This document shows, piece after piece, positions 32,243 to 38,918 of a stretch of 58,475 nucleotides of DNA. The position numbers were made by a program, and so were the translations under genes. Origin of the DNA: a virus. The notes beneath the pieces are model-generated. The model had not been told where the DNA came from and did not search any database. It was given only the letters and a program-made list of their open reading frames with translations. The stretch's first letter is position 1; each line of letters starts with the position of its first letter. Location: the IMG/VR virus record IMGVR_UViG_3300003937_000086, positions 1 through 58,475 of that record, one strand, 5' to 3'.

Positions 32243-32580
32243 TACTCAATAGTGATGCTAGTGATGCTGTCTTCAACGAAAACTTTCCCGTAAATCAAAC
32301 GTGAGCGAGTGCCTGAAGCGGTTCGGAAAAGATCCCACTCATAAGTCGTGTTACCATCTAACTTTAAGGTCTCGGTTTTAGATATCCCGACAACCACGTT
32401 ACCGCTATCGTTTGTCATAGCATCAAAATACGCGACAAGAGGTTTCCCTCCGCCGCGTCTAATCTCAGCTTTTAACTCGGAGGCGGCTAAAGTAACAGGC
32501 GCACCCGCCACACTGGCAGATAACGTAAACGAAAAATCCTCTCCGCGAGCTACTATGATATTATGCTTTGCTGCTGCCAT
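32242..32580 (-). CDS. Small virion protein, 112 aa
   Basis: Beta-sandwich-like composition: IIVARGEDFSFTLSASVAGA, LAASELKAEIRRGGGKPLVA, NTTYEWDLFRTASGTRSRLI, GKVFVEDSITSI. The pattern resembles a fibre-attachment or baseplate upper-fibre protein, in which such a domain precedes a fibre. It overlaps both neighbours, placing it in the same operon. Function is inferred from position only. Confidence 0.55.
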   Translation of the reverse strand: MAAAKHNIIVARGEDFSFTLSASVAGAPVTLAASELKAEIRRGGGKPLVAYFDAMTNDSGNVVVGISKTETLKLDGNTTYEWDLFRTASGTRSRLIYGKVFVEDSITSITIE

Positions 32581-32884
32581 CAGTCATTGCCTTTTCCACG
32601 GCGATGACGAAGTCTACCTTATCCGGCTTACCTTGTCCAGCGTCCGATTTCATCGGGCCACCATTGACCACGTAAGCGTGGACGGAGTCCAGATAGTCGT
32701 TGGCAAGGGTCATTTTTGACTGAACCCAAGCCTCAGTCATCCTCGGAGATCCGCAGCCGCACTGCTCCATGAGCTGTTCGGCGTTGGCCAGAATGTTGGA
32801 CAACTGCTGCTGGATCATCTCCAGATCCTTCTGAGAATCGTGGTGATGCTCAGAAGGTTCCTCGGACTGGTATACGGTGTTCAT
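32561..32884 (-). CDS. Small helical virion-associated protein, 107 aa
   Basis: A His/Glu-rich start (EEPSEHHHDSQKDLEMIQQQ) is followed by helices with MEQCGCGSPRMTEAWVQSKM and TLANDYLDSVHAYVVNGG, then a Gly/Lys/Asp tail. I have seen this size of protein with a CxCG motif in the structural clusters of aquatic phages, but I do not know its role. It overlaps the 112-aa gene by 20 bp. Confidence 0.55.
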   Translation of the reverse strand: MNTVYQSEEPSEHHHDSQKDLEMIQQQLSNILANAEQLMEQCGCGSPRMTEAWVQSKMTLANDYLDSVHAYVVNGGPMKSDAGQGKPDKVDFVIAVEKAMTDGSSKA

Positions 32885-32917
32885 TAGGGATTTCTGTAGA
32901 ATTGTAAAGTGAACTGA

Positions 32918-34549
32918 TTAGTTACCTACACGTTTTTTAAACTCTTCAAATTCATCCGGTTCAAGGACTTTCGGGAGGGGTTTATTGAGTCTGGCCCTAC
33001 GCGAGGCTGTTTCTTGCTCTAGTTTCTTAATGTAGTCTTCAGCAGAGGAATCACGAAATTCAGCGTATTCGGCTTGTCTGGCAGCTTGTTCAGCTTGTTC
33101 CGCTTGTCTGGCTTGTTCCGCTTGTCTGGCTTTTATGACTTGTTCGGCTTTATGGAACGGGTTTCGTTTGATTCGGAATGCTTCTGCTGCTGCTTCTGAT
33201 GCTGCTGCTGCGGCTTTCTCAGCGGCGGCTTCCGCAATGGCATCTTCCTCAGCGGCAACTTTATCAGCGGCGGCTTTCGCAATGGCAGCTTCTTCAGCGG
33301 CGGCTTTCGCAATGGCAGCTTCTTCAGCGGCGGCAATATATTCTGTCTCCTCAAGATATCCTTTTGGCGTATAATAACCGCCCCGACCTTCTCTATCACG
33401 GAAAAAATATTCACTGCCGTCATCAGGAAGTGGCGTAGTAGAGTTCTTGTTTTCGACTCTCCTTTTAGCTGCGGCCCTATTTTCCATTACTCTCTTTAAT
33501 TGCCTCGCTCGCTGACTTTCTTTGTATGCACTTCTGTTTTCGTCGTATACCGCCTGTTCTTCAGGAGACATGGCCGCATACCTTTTTTCTAACTCTCGTC
33601 GCCGCTCCCCTCCTCTCACTGCGGTATCAAGCCTAATCTGGTCTAAATCAGGTTCGCTAACATTAGCACCCGCATCCCTTAAAGCAGATACTGCGGCATA
33701 GATAGTATCAGCGGGTTCAAGGACGGACTTAACGGCTCTCAAAGCAGCGGTATCGTCGCCCATAGCATCGAAGTCGTCTTTGGCTCCTTGCTTCGCGTCT
33801 TCAGATATCGCCAGATGAGCGGCGTCTAAAACTGCTAAAGGGGCGGCTACTTTTTTAAGTATTTGTTTAGCACCTTTACCTAAAAGTGCTTTAGCTCTTT
33901 TAGACTTTGATTTGTCAGGACCAAGATCTATATCTTTTTCGGGCTTGAGCTTTGGTTTTTCGGGCTTGAGCTTTTCAATTTTAGGCTCAGGTTTGACTGG
34001 TTTAGCCTGCGTTTTAGCGGCTGGTTCCGTAGCAGACCTAGCCTGCATTTTCGCGGGTGGTTTTTTAGCTTGTTTAGCCTGCATTTTCGCGGCTGGCGGC
34101 TTTGCAGACCTAGCCTGCATTTTCGCTGGTTTTCTATTTTCTCCGATCTTTTTTGCTTGTTCTTTGATCTTATCTGCTTTTTTCCTAGCCTTTTCGTTTT
34201 TCCGTGCTTGCTCAGGGTTTCTTCTAGCTTCCTGCTCTCGCAGCATTCGCCGCCTCTCTGCTTTCTCTTTTTTGGTTTCTGGCTTACTTTTCTTTTTAAG
34301 GTCAATATCCTTGACAGTTTTTTTTGTAGGGGTTTTTTCAGCCTTCTTTTTTGCGGCTGGTTTAGCCTTCTTTTTTGCGGCTGGTTTAGCCTTCTTTTTT
34401 GCGGCTGGTTTAGCTTGTTTAGAATCACCAGCTTGGTCGCTTATCCGTTTATTTACAACCTCCATCCACGTCTTTTTTTCTTTCGGGCTTAGTTGCCCCA
34501 TCGAATTTTTAAGGGCGAGTTCTCTAGGTGTTAAATTATCGGCGGCCAT
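32918..34549 (-). CDS. Lys/Ala/Pro-rich protein, histone H1-like tail, 543 aa
   Basis: Residues of about 45-75 hold tandem copies of KPAAKKKA, and about 130-215 hold PAKMQARSAKPPAAK-type repeats, a composition like histone H1 or HU tails. DNA repeats underlie both (34343-34414, three 24-bp units). The second half is Ala/Glu-rich with coiled-coil repeats (EEAAIAKAAA, about 380-430). The C-terminal end is PKVLEPDEFEEFKKRVGN. It is encoded between the terminator at 34568-34600 and the 107-aa gene. A DNA-condensing or core virion protein is plausible; no family identified. Confidence 0.6.
   Translation of the reverse strand: MAADNLTPRELALKNSMGQLSPKEKKTWMEVVNKRISDQAGDSKQAKPAAKKKAKPAAKKKAKPAAKKKAEKTPTKKTVKDIDLKKKSKPETKKEKAERRRMLREQEARRNPEQARKNEKARKKADKIKEQAKKIGENRKPAKMQARSAKPPAAKMQAKQAKKPPAKMQARSATEPAAKTQAKPVKPEPKIEKLKPEKPKLKPEKDIDLGPDKSKSKRAKALLGKGAKQILKKVAAPLAVLDAAHLAISEDAKQGAKDDFDAMGDDTAALRAVKSVLEPADTIYAAVSALRDAGANVSEPDLDQIRLDTAVRGGERRRELEKRYAAMSPEEQAVYDENRSAYKESQRARQLKRVMENRAAAKRRVENKNSTTPLPDDGSEYFFRDREGRGGYYTPKGYLEETEYIAAAEEAAIAKAAAEEAAIAKAAADKVAAEEDAIAEAAAEKAAAAASEAAAEAFRIKRNPFHKAEQVIKARQAEQARQAEQAEQAARQAEYAEFRDSSAEDYIKKLEQETASRRARLNKPLPKVLEPDEFEEFKKRVGN
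33267..33335 (-). repeat. 30-bp coding tandem repeat (Glu/Ala/Lys)
   Basis: The block encoding EEAAIAKAAA is repeated about two and a half times in identical DNA, giving a potential coiled-coil or single-helix extension in the 543-aa protein. The repeat invites slippage and length variation. Confidence 0.7.
34343..34414 (-). repeat. 24-bp tandem repeat, three copies (Lys/Ala/Pro)
   Basis: Three consecutive 24-bp units begin at 34343, 34367 and 34391 and encode AKPAAKKK. They produce the histone H1-like basic tract near the N-terminus of the 543-aa protein. Confidence 0.85.
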
Positions 34550-34562
34550 GATAAACTTCGTT

Positions 34563-34600
34563 AAAAACCCCGCTACCCGTTTCGAGGGCAGGTAGCGGGG
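34563..34600 (-). terminator. Intrinsic terminator between head-region genes
   Basis: On the minus strand CCCCGCTACC (34591-34600) pairs with GGTAGCGGGG (34568-34577), followed by a T-run (A-run 34563-34567 on plus). It lies downstream of the 285-aa gene and before the start of the 543-aa gene. Its sequence is related to the terminator at 35496-35540. Confidence 0.85.
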
Positions 34601-34622
34601 CTTGGATTAGATATTAAGAATA

Positions 34623-35480
34623 TTAAGGATATTCACGATAAAACTGTAAAGCAAATTGGTTATCGGTCATTTCACCCATACCACCCCGCTCTGCAAGCAG
34701 AGACTTCATCTTCTCAAGCTTTCCTCTGTCCGTGCGGGACTTTGGATCGAATGAGGTTCCATGAGTATTCTTGAACAGAGCAATAGCCTGATCGCTGTAG
34801 TCCACTTCAGGAGCTGGCTCTGCACTTTCAGCCATCGCATCTGCTGCGTAATCACCTAAGCCACGCTCAGGTGCGCCAATTTCGTCAATCGTGCGGCCTG
34901 CCTCAGTGGCGATAAGCGGTTCTTTGCCTTTGCCTTTACGTTTAGATTTACGTTTAGCCTTACGTTCAGCCTTACGGTCAGATTTTTTATCGCGACCAGC
35001 AGGATATTCCTCAGAGCCTTCCATGAAGTCGAAGGAATCACCAAACTCTTCGTTACGAGACTGCATCTCTTCAAGAGTAGGGGTTTCCGCTGGTTGACCA
35101 ACTTCTCCTCCGACTGTTCCAAAGAGTTTATCAAATGCTTCGGTGTCATCCTGTTCAGCGTCCGCTAGCAGAGCTTCTTCGCGTGCGCGAGAATTCTGTT
35201 TCATAGTATTCATACCATCTCTTACCCTCGCTTTAAAGATGTCAGCTTCTTCGCGTGCGCGAGAATTCTGTTTCATAGTATTCATACCATCTCTTACCCT
35301 CGCTTCAAAAGAGTCAGGGGCTGATGCTCGCTTTTCGACGATATCAGAAAAAGAATCACCTTGTGCTGCTTCTTCTTCTTCTTCTGCTGATAATGCTGCC
35401 GCTCCGGTAGCTCCCATACCCGCGGGGTTCATCGTATTGTAGAACTTTAAAAATTCTTTAAATAACTGTTCTGTAGACAT
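34623..35480 (-). CDS. Acidic/helical head-region protein with internal duplication, 285 aa
   Basis: Residues of about 59-107 contain the segment FEARVRDGMNTMKQNSRARE followed 24 residues later by an almost identical copy, from a 62-bp DNA repeat. An Arg/Lys-rich tract (about 173-190) sits in an otherwise acidic protein. No known family. It lies between the 71-aa gene and the 543-aa protein gene, each separated by an intrinsic terminator, so its mRNA level may be set independently. It may be a scaffold, core or morphogenesis factor. Confidence 0.55.
   Translation of the reverse strand: MSTEQLFKEFLKFYNTMNPAGMGATGAAALSAEEEEEAAQGDSFSDIVEKRASAPDSFEARVRDGMNTMKQNSRAREEADIFKARVRDGMNTMKQNSRAREEALLADAEQDDTEAFDKLFGTVGGEVGQPAETPTLEEMQSRNEEFGDSFDFMEGSEEYPAGRDKKSDRKAERKAKRKSKRKGKGKEPLIATEAGRTIDEIGAPERGLGDYAADAMAESAEPAPEVDYSDQAIALFKNTHGTSFDPKSRTDRGKLEKMKSLLAERGGMGEMTDNQFALQFYREYP
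35172..35305 (-). repeat. 62-bp direct repeat, period 72 bp
   Basis: An identical 62-bp block occurs at 35172-35233 and 35244-35305, duplicating 24 residues in frame in the 285-aa protein. The exact identity indicates a recent tandem duplication. Confidence 0.9.
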
Positions 35481-35495
35481 AATAATTGTTTCCGT

Positions 35496-35540
35496 AAAAA
35501 AGAACCCCGCTGCCCGTTTTAGAGACAGGCAACGGGGTTC
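35496..35540 (-). terminator. Intrinsic terminator downstream of the 71-aa gene
   Basis: The minus-strand stem GAACCCCG (35533-35540) pairs with CGGGGTTC (35502-35509), extended by a further partly matched segment, with a T-run (A-run 35496-35501 on plus). It lies just downstream of the 71-aa gene, before the 285-aa gene. Its sequence and layout closely resemble the terminator at 34563-34600, suggesting they derive from one another. Confidence 0.8.
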
Positions 35541-35565
35541 ATGTTAAGTGAATCGGGATTCGGGG

Positions 35566-35781
35566 TTAAGACAAGTCAATTCCGAGTGAAATTGCGAATG
35601 CCTGAACGGTAATGGTTTTAACTTTCTGTTCCGAGGCATCGAATACTTGGATCAGGTCAGCTTTAGCGATTTCGGTAGGAGCGTTGGAATCTCCATTCAC
35701 CAGCGGTACGGGGGATGCGCCGCCAGAAGTTCCAGAAATTACCAGTTGTTCAACAATCGGTGCGTCGTCTAGTGTTGGCAT
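35566..35781 (-). CDS. Small acidic protein, 71 aa, head decoration candidate
   Basis: Begins MPTLDDAPIVEQLVISGTSG and is beta-rich (PLVNGDSNAPTEIAKADLIQ, QKVKTITVQAFAISLGIDL). It is the gene immediately downstream of the major capsid protein, with its own terminator after it, as small decoration proteins often are. No motif proves the role. Confidence 0.5.
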   Translation of the reverse strand: MPTLDDAPIVEQLVISGTSGGASPVPLVNGDSNAPTEIAKADLIQVFDASEQKVKTITVQAFAISLGIDLS

Positions 35782-35803
35782 AATTCTATAAGTGTTACGC
35801 TAA

Positions 35804-35837
35804 GTAATGTTCCCGAAACAGATTTCGGGAACATTAC
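35804..35837 (-). terminator. Perfect 15-bp hairpin after the capsid gene
   Basis: GTAATGTTCCCGAAA (35804-35818) and TTTCGGGAACATTAC (35823-35837) are perfect complements with a 4-base loop. It lies between the capsid stop (35851) and the next gene start (35781). There is no T-run, so it may be an mRNA stabiliser or processing hairpin rather than a terminator. Confidence 0.75.
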
Positions 35838-35850
35838 CTAACTAGATTAA

Positions 35851-37146
35851 TTAAGCAGCAGGGGTGCTGGAGTCACGCTTGAAGAGGATCACATAACCAA
35901 ACTCAGTCTTGATGGGCTTGGTTGCGCTGGCGAGAACACCACGGAAGAATCCGATGGAACCGTCAGGGTTGGTGATCTCATTGGCGATGTTCTTCCAGTC
36001 GAACTTACCACGGTAGTTGACAGGGTCGAAGCTGAGTCCGTTAGATCCGCTAAGTGGGTTAGGGATCTGAGCTTCGCAAACTTCAGGGTGAAGAACGAAA
36101 GCTGCTTCAAACGTAGCTGATTCGTAAGCTCCGTTTGGAGTCGCGATTCCGCTAGCGGAGACAGTGTAAGGCTCGACTGCCACAATAGCTGACCCGCTGG
36201 AAGTGGTGTCATCATTAAAGCGTGGAGCCAGATCGTCAACGAGGTGGTAGAATCCACGGAAGGACTTCTCCACACCAAGTGGGGCGATCAGGTCACTGAC
36301 CTTAGCGTTGTTGTAGCGAACGTCATCGCGGAATCCGGCCTCAGTCTGGAGCTGGTAAGAAGCCTCAGAAGAAAGGACGAGAGCGAAGACTGGGCGACCG
36401 TTCTCACGACCGTAAGCATTGCTACCAGCACCTGCGCGGACTTGTCGGAAATAGACTTTGTCCAGAACGGCGTTGGAGATGTTAGCAGTGATTTCAGCGT
36501 CGCCGACAGCTTCGCCGGAAGTTGGGGAACCTTCGTGGGTATCGGTAACGGCAGAGCCAGAACTCTTACAGACGAGTAAGTTAGCTGAAACCTTATCAAA
36601 CTCATCACGGTAGCGGGTCTCCCAAGTGTTGCGGGTGACCTGAGTCATGATGTCCATGATGGCACGGAGCTGGTCCTGACGGTGTGCGGCGAAGCGTAGG
36701 TCTTCAAGCGAGATGCGTGGAGACTCGATTACAGCACGCTCAAGGCTGAACGCTTTGAGCTTCTTGTTGAAATTAACAAACGAGCGTTTGTCGTCTGCGG
36801 CAGATGGTCCGCCAGTTCCGCGTCCACCTTGCACGTCTTGTGCGGCGTCATCGATCTGGCCTACAGGAAGGCTGGTAGCAGAAAACTGGTTTCCGACAGC
36901 CCCCCAGTCAGCTCCAACGGTTAAGGAACCGCCAGATGGTGTGTGGTTAGCAATTGCACGGTCATAAATGAGCGTGGTCTGTTGGTATCCCATTCCGTCA
37001 GCGAATGCGGACTGCTTAGTGAGGTCCAACCAAGGAGAGGTGTGGAGCGTGCGTGAGTAGATATCCTTGCCGATGCGGTTAGCTTCTTCGGCGAGGATCG
37101 TGTTAATAGCGGTGGTTCCATCGGAACCTACATCAAATGTAGACAT
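35851..37146 (-). CDS. Major capsid protein candidate, 431 aa
   Basis: I take ATG 37146 (MSTFDVGSDGTTAINTIL) over the longer frame to 37182. The sequence has features common in HK97-fold capsids: a helical N-terminal arm, an acidic Gly-rich segment (VGQIDDAAQDVQGGRGTGG), a central helix (EDLRFAAHRQDQLRAIMDI) and a C-terminal Pro/aromatic part (FDWKNIANEITNPDGSIGFF). Position between the scaffold-like gene and decoration candidate, followed by a hairpin and preceded by a duplicated regulatory element, supports the role. Length fits podovirus capsids. Confidence 0.85.
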   Translation of the reverse strand: MSTFDVGSDGTTAINTILAEEANRIGKDIYSRTLHTSPWLDLTKQSAFADGMGYQQTTLIYDRAIANHTPSGGSLTVGADWGAVGNQFSATSLPVGQIDDAAQDVQGGRGTGGPSAADDKRSFVNFNKKLKAFSLERAVIESPRISLEDLRFAAHRQDQLRAIMDIMTQVTRNTWETRYRDEFDKVSANLLVCKSSGSAVTDTHEGSPTSGEAVGDAEITANISNAVLDKVYFRQVRAGAGSNAYGRENGRPVFALVLSSEASYQLQTEAGFRDDVRYNNAKVSDLIAPLGVEKSFRGFYHLVDDLAPRFNDDTTSSGSAIVAVEPYTVSASGIATPNGAYESATFEAAFVLHPEVCEAQIPNPLSGSNGLSFDPVNYRGKFDWKNIANEITNPDGSIGFFRGVLASATKPIKTEFGYVILFKRDSSTPAA

Positions 37147-37479
37147 TGTTCTAAAATAATAAAGGTTTGCGCTTCCGGCCAACGGGGTCGGAAACTAAAA
37201 GAGTTTAGGACGAATCTCTTAGAACTATACAATGGCTAGAGCAACCGGAGTTTCTATGTGCTTTATCAGTCGTTTTTTAGAACTATTCAAAGGCTAGAGC
37301 AACCTAACTGATAAGAGAATCTTAACACCGTATGCCGATCTGTCAACGGGGTCGCTCAGACGTGAGAGCCGCCAGTATCAGCAGCGAAATAACGGCGAGT
37401 AGGGATGCCTCGTAGTAATCCATAACTAAAAGGGGCCAGCTTAATGCTGGCCCCTATATGTGAATTTAGGTAAATTTTA
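37147..37479 (-). promoter_or_regulatory. Gene-free region upstream of the capsid gene with a duplicated element and a terminator
   Basis: This 333-bp stretch has no credible ORF. It contains two copies of an approximately 28-bp element built around GGTTGCTCTAGCC and ATAGTTCTAA (minus-strand reading), at about 37220-37247 and 37278-37305, with 2-3 mismatches. Between it and the scaffold gene lies the terminator at 37431-37455. The duplicated element may be a promoter or operator that raises capsid expression. Confidence 0.55.
37427..37455 (-). terminator. Intrinsic terminator after the scaffold gene
   Basis: AGGGGCCAGC (37431-37440) pairs with GCTGGCCCCT (37446-37455); on the minus strand the stem is followed by TTTTAG. 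Located just downstream of the scaffold-like gene stop. Confidence 0.85.
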
Positions 37480-38637
37480 TTACACCGCGCCCAAAGCAGC
37501 GTTCACGCGCTCCTCAAAGCTCGCGTTGTCCGATACTCCGGCTCTGGTCATCGAGGCTTTCGTCTGACCAGACATCGCTGGCTCCGCATCCGTATACTCA
37601 GCTAGACGATCAGTCAGCGACTCGACTTCCTTACGCATCTCCAGATACTGCCTCACGACAGTCGGAAAAACTTGGGCCGATACCGCGTTGTAGGCATGGT
37701 CAACAGGGTGCATGACAGAGGGATCGGTCTCGGACGCCTTCTGCTGGATAGACGACATATCAAGGCCGTCGATTCCGCTAAGGAACGGTAGCTTCTGCTG
37801 GACACGCTCAACAACATTCCTTGTGATGTTCTGCCGAAGCTGGGCATTTTCCGCTGCGCTAGCGGCTTGCTGCCGCTCCTCCAACTGCTTTGCCTCTGCC
37901 AATGCAGCGTCGGCGTTAGAATAAAGATGTTCTCTCCGCTGCAAGATCGGATCGATGTCCTCCATGATCCGGTAGATCTTAGCCTTGTCCCGATCACTGG
38001 CGTTCGGCATAAGCTCAGATAACTGCTCTTCCTGTTCCTGCGGGTCGTCCAGCGACAGCACGTCGATCAGGGCGTCGGAATCAACCTCATACTTGTCGGC
38101 GATCTGGTCAGCCTGCTCTACAAGTGCTTCCAGTGGCTGCGATACCGCCTGATGGTAAGCAGGTGTCTGCTCCAGATTAGTCAAAGCCTGCTGCTGCTCA
38201 TACTGCGCGAGCCTCTCTTGTAGCTGCTCAACATCTTTATTCTCAACGAGTCCCGTCAGTTCCTGAATCTTTGACTGGTATTCTGTGGACTGCTGCCTCA
38301 ACATATCCAACTCAGAACGGTTTGTCTTCAACTCAGTCTTGAGTTCCTTGAAACGGTTTGCCGCTTTAGGAGTCCACTCGTCACCGATGTTGTCGGTCAG
38401 GCTCTCAATCGGATCTGTATCCTGAACCTCTGGTTCCTGCTCCACTAATTCTGATTCTGGTTCAGGGTCAGGGGTAGGGGGTTCGGGATCGGTGGTTGCT
38501 TGATCCATGTTCGCGAAAGCGGCTTCCAGTGAGGCTTCAAAGGAAGAGGGTTCAGCGGCGTCCGGCAAGGCGTCGATGTTAGTTGGTGCTTCTACGGCTT
38601 CGGTGGCCTCTACGGCTGCTTCTACAGGTGCGTCCAT
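37480..38637 (-). CDS. Scaffolding protein candidate, 385 aa
   Basis: Strongly acidic, Pro/Glu-rich N-terminal region, then long helical coiled-coil stretches (NRSELDMLRQQSTEYQSKIQ, EQLQERLAQYEQQQALTN) and a helical C-terminus with a Lys/Arg part. No enzyme motif and no Cys. Scaffold genes of phages typically lie between portal and capsid, exactly this position, with this composition. It overlaps the 98-aa gene by 16 bp upstream and is followed by an intrinsic terminator. Confidence 0.8.
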   Translation of the reverse strand: MDAPVEAAVEATEAVEAPTNIDALPDAAEPSSFEASLEAAFANMDQATTDPEPPTPDPEPESELVEQEPEVQDTDPIESLTDNIGDEWTPKAANRFKELKTELKTNRSELDMLRQQSTEYQSKIQELTGLVENKDVEQLQERLAQYEQQQALTNLEQTPAYHQAVSQPLEALVEQADQIADKYEVDSDALIDVLSLDDPQEQEEQLSELMPNASDRDKAKIYRIMEDIDPILQRREHLYSNADAALAEAKQLEERQQAASAAENAQLRQNITRNVVERVQQKLPFLSGIDGLDMSSIQQKASETDPSVMHPVDHAYNAVSAQVFPTVVRQYLEMRKEVESLTDRLAEYTDAEPAMSGQTKASMTRAGVSDNASFEERVNAALGAV

Positions 38638-38918
38638 TCGTCTGGTTGGTTGGTTTTAGTGTTGGAGGGCCGATGAGTCAGCTTCTCCAGATCATTAAAG
38701 GCGTCCCTGTATCCCGCATACCAAGCCAGTTTATGGCTGTTCGCTTGCGGGTCTGCATCCAACGACGTAACCGTTGGGCCAGAAGCCTCTTTCAAAATAG
38801 CAATAGCCTGCTGCAAGGTAGGGTCGTCGATGATCTCCTTGAGCCTTGTGACTGACTTTAAATCGTTGAACCAGTGTTCCAGTTTAATGGGAACCGTGGC
38901 TTTCTTTTTAGCTGGCAT
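38622..38918 (-). CDS. Small protein between portal and scaffold, 98 aa
   Basis: Begins MPAKKKATVPIKLEHWFNDL, mostly helical, with a mid-segment PTVTSLDADPQANSHKLAWY and a Gln/Asp end. Encoded between portal (1-bp overlap) and scaffold (16-bp overlap) on the minus strand, so expressed with them. Small proteins at this site in podoviruses often assist head assembly. No family recognised. Confidence 0.6.
   Translation of the reverse strand: MPAKKKATVPIKLEHWFNDLKSVTRLKEIIDDPTLQQAIAILKEASGPTVTSLDADPQANSHKLAWYAGYRDAFNDLEKLTHRPSNTKTNQPDEWTHL

Noticed and set aside
33912-34595. Plus-strand ORF rich in Phe/Leu/Ala antisense to the basic protein
   Set aside because: It is the mirror of Lys/Ala codons in the 543-aa gene (AAG/GCC read as CTT/GGC), not an independent membrane protein.
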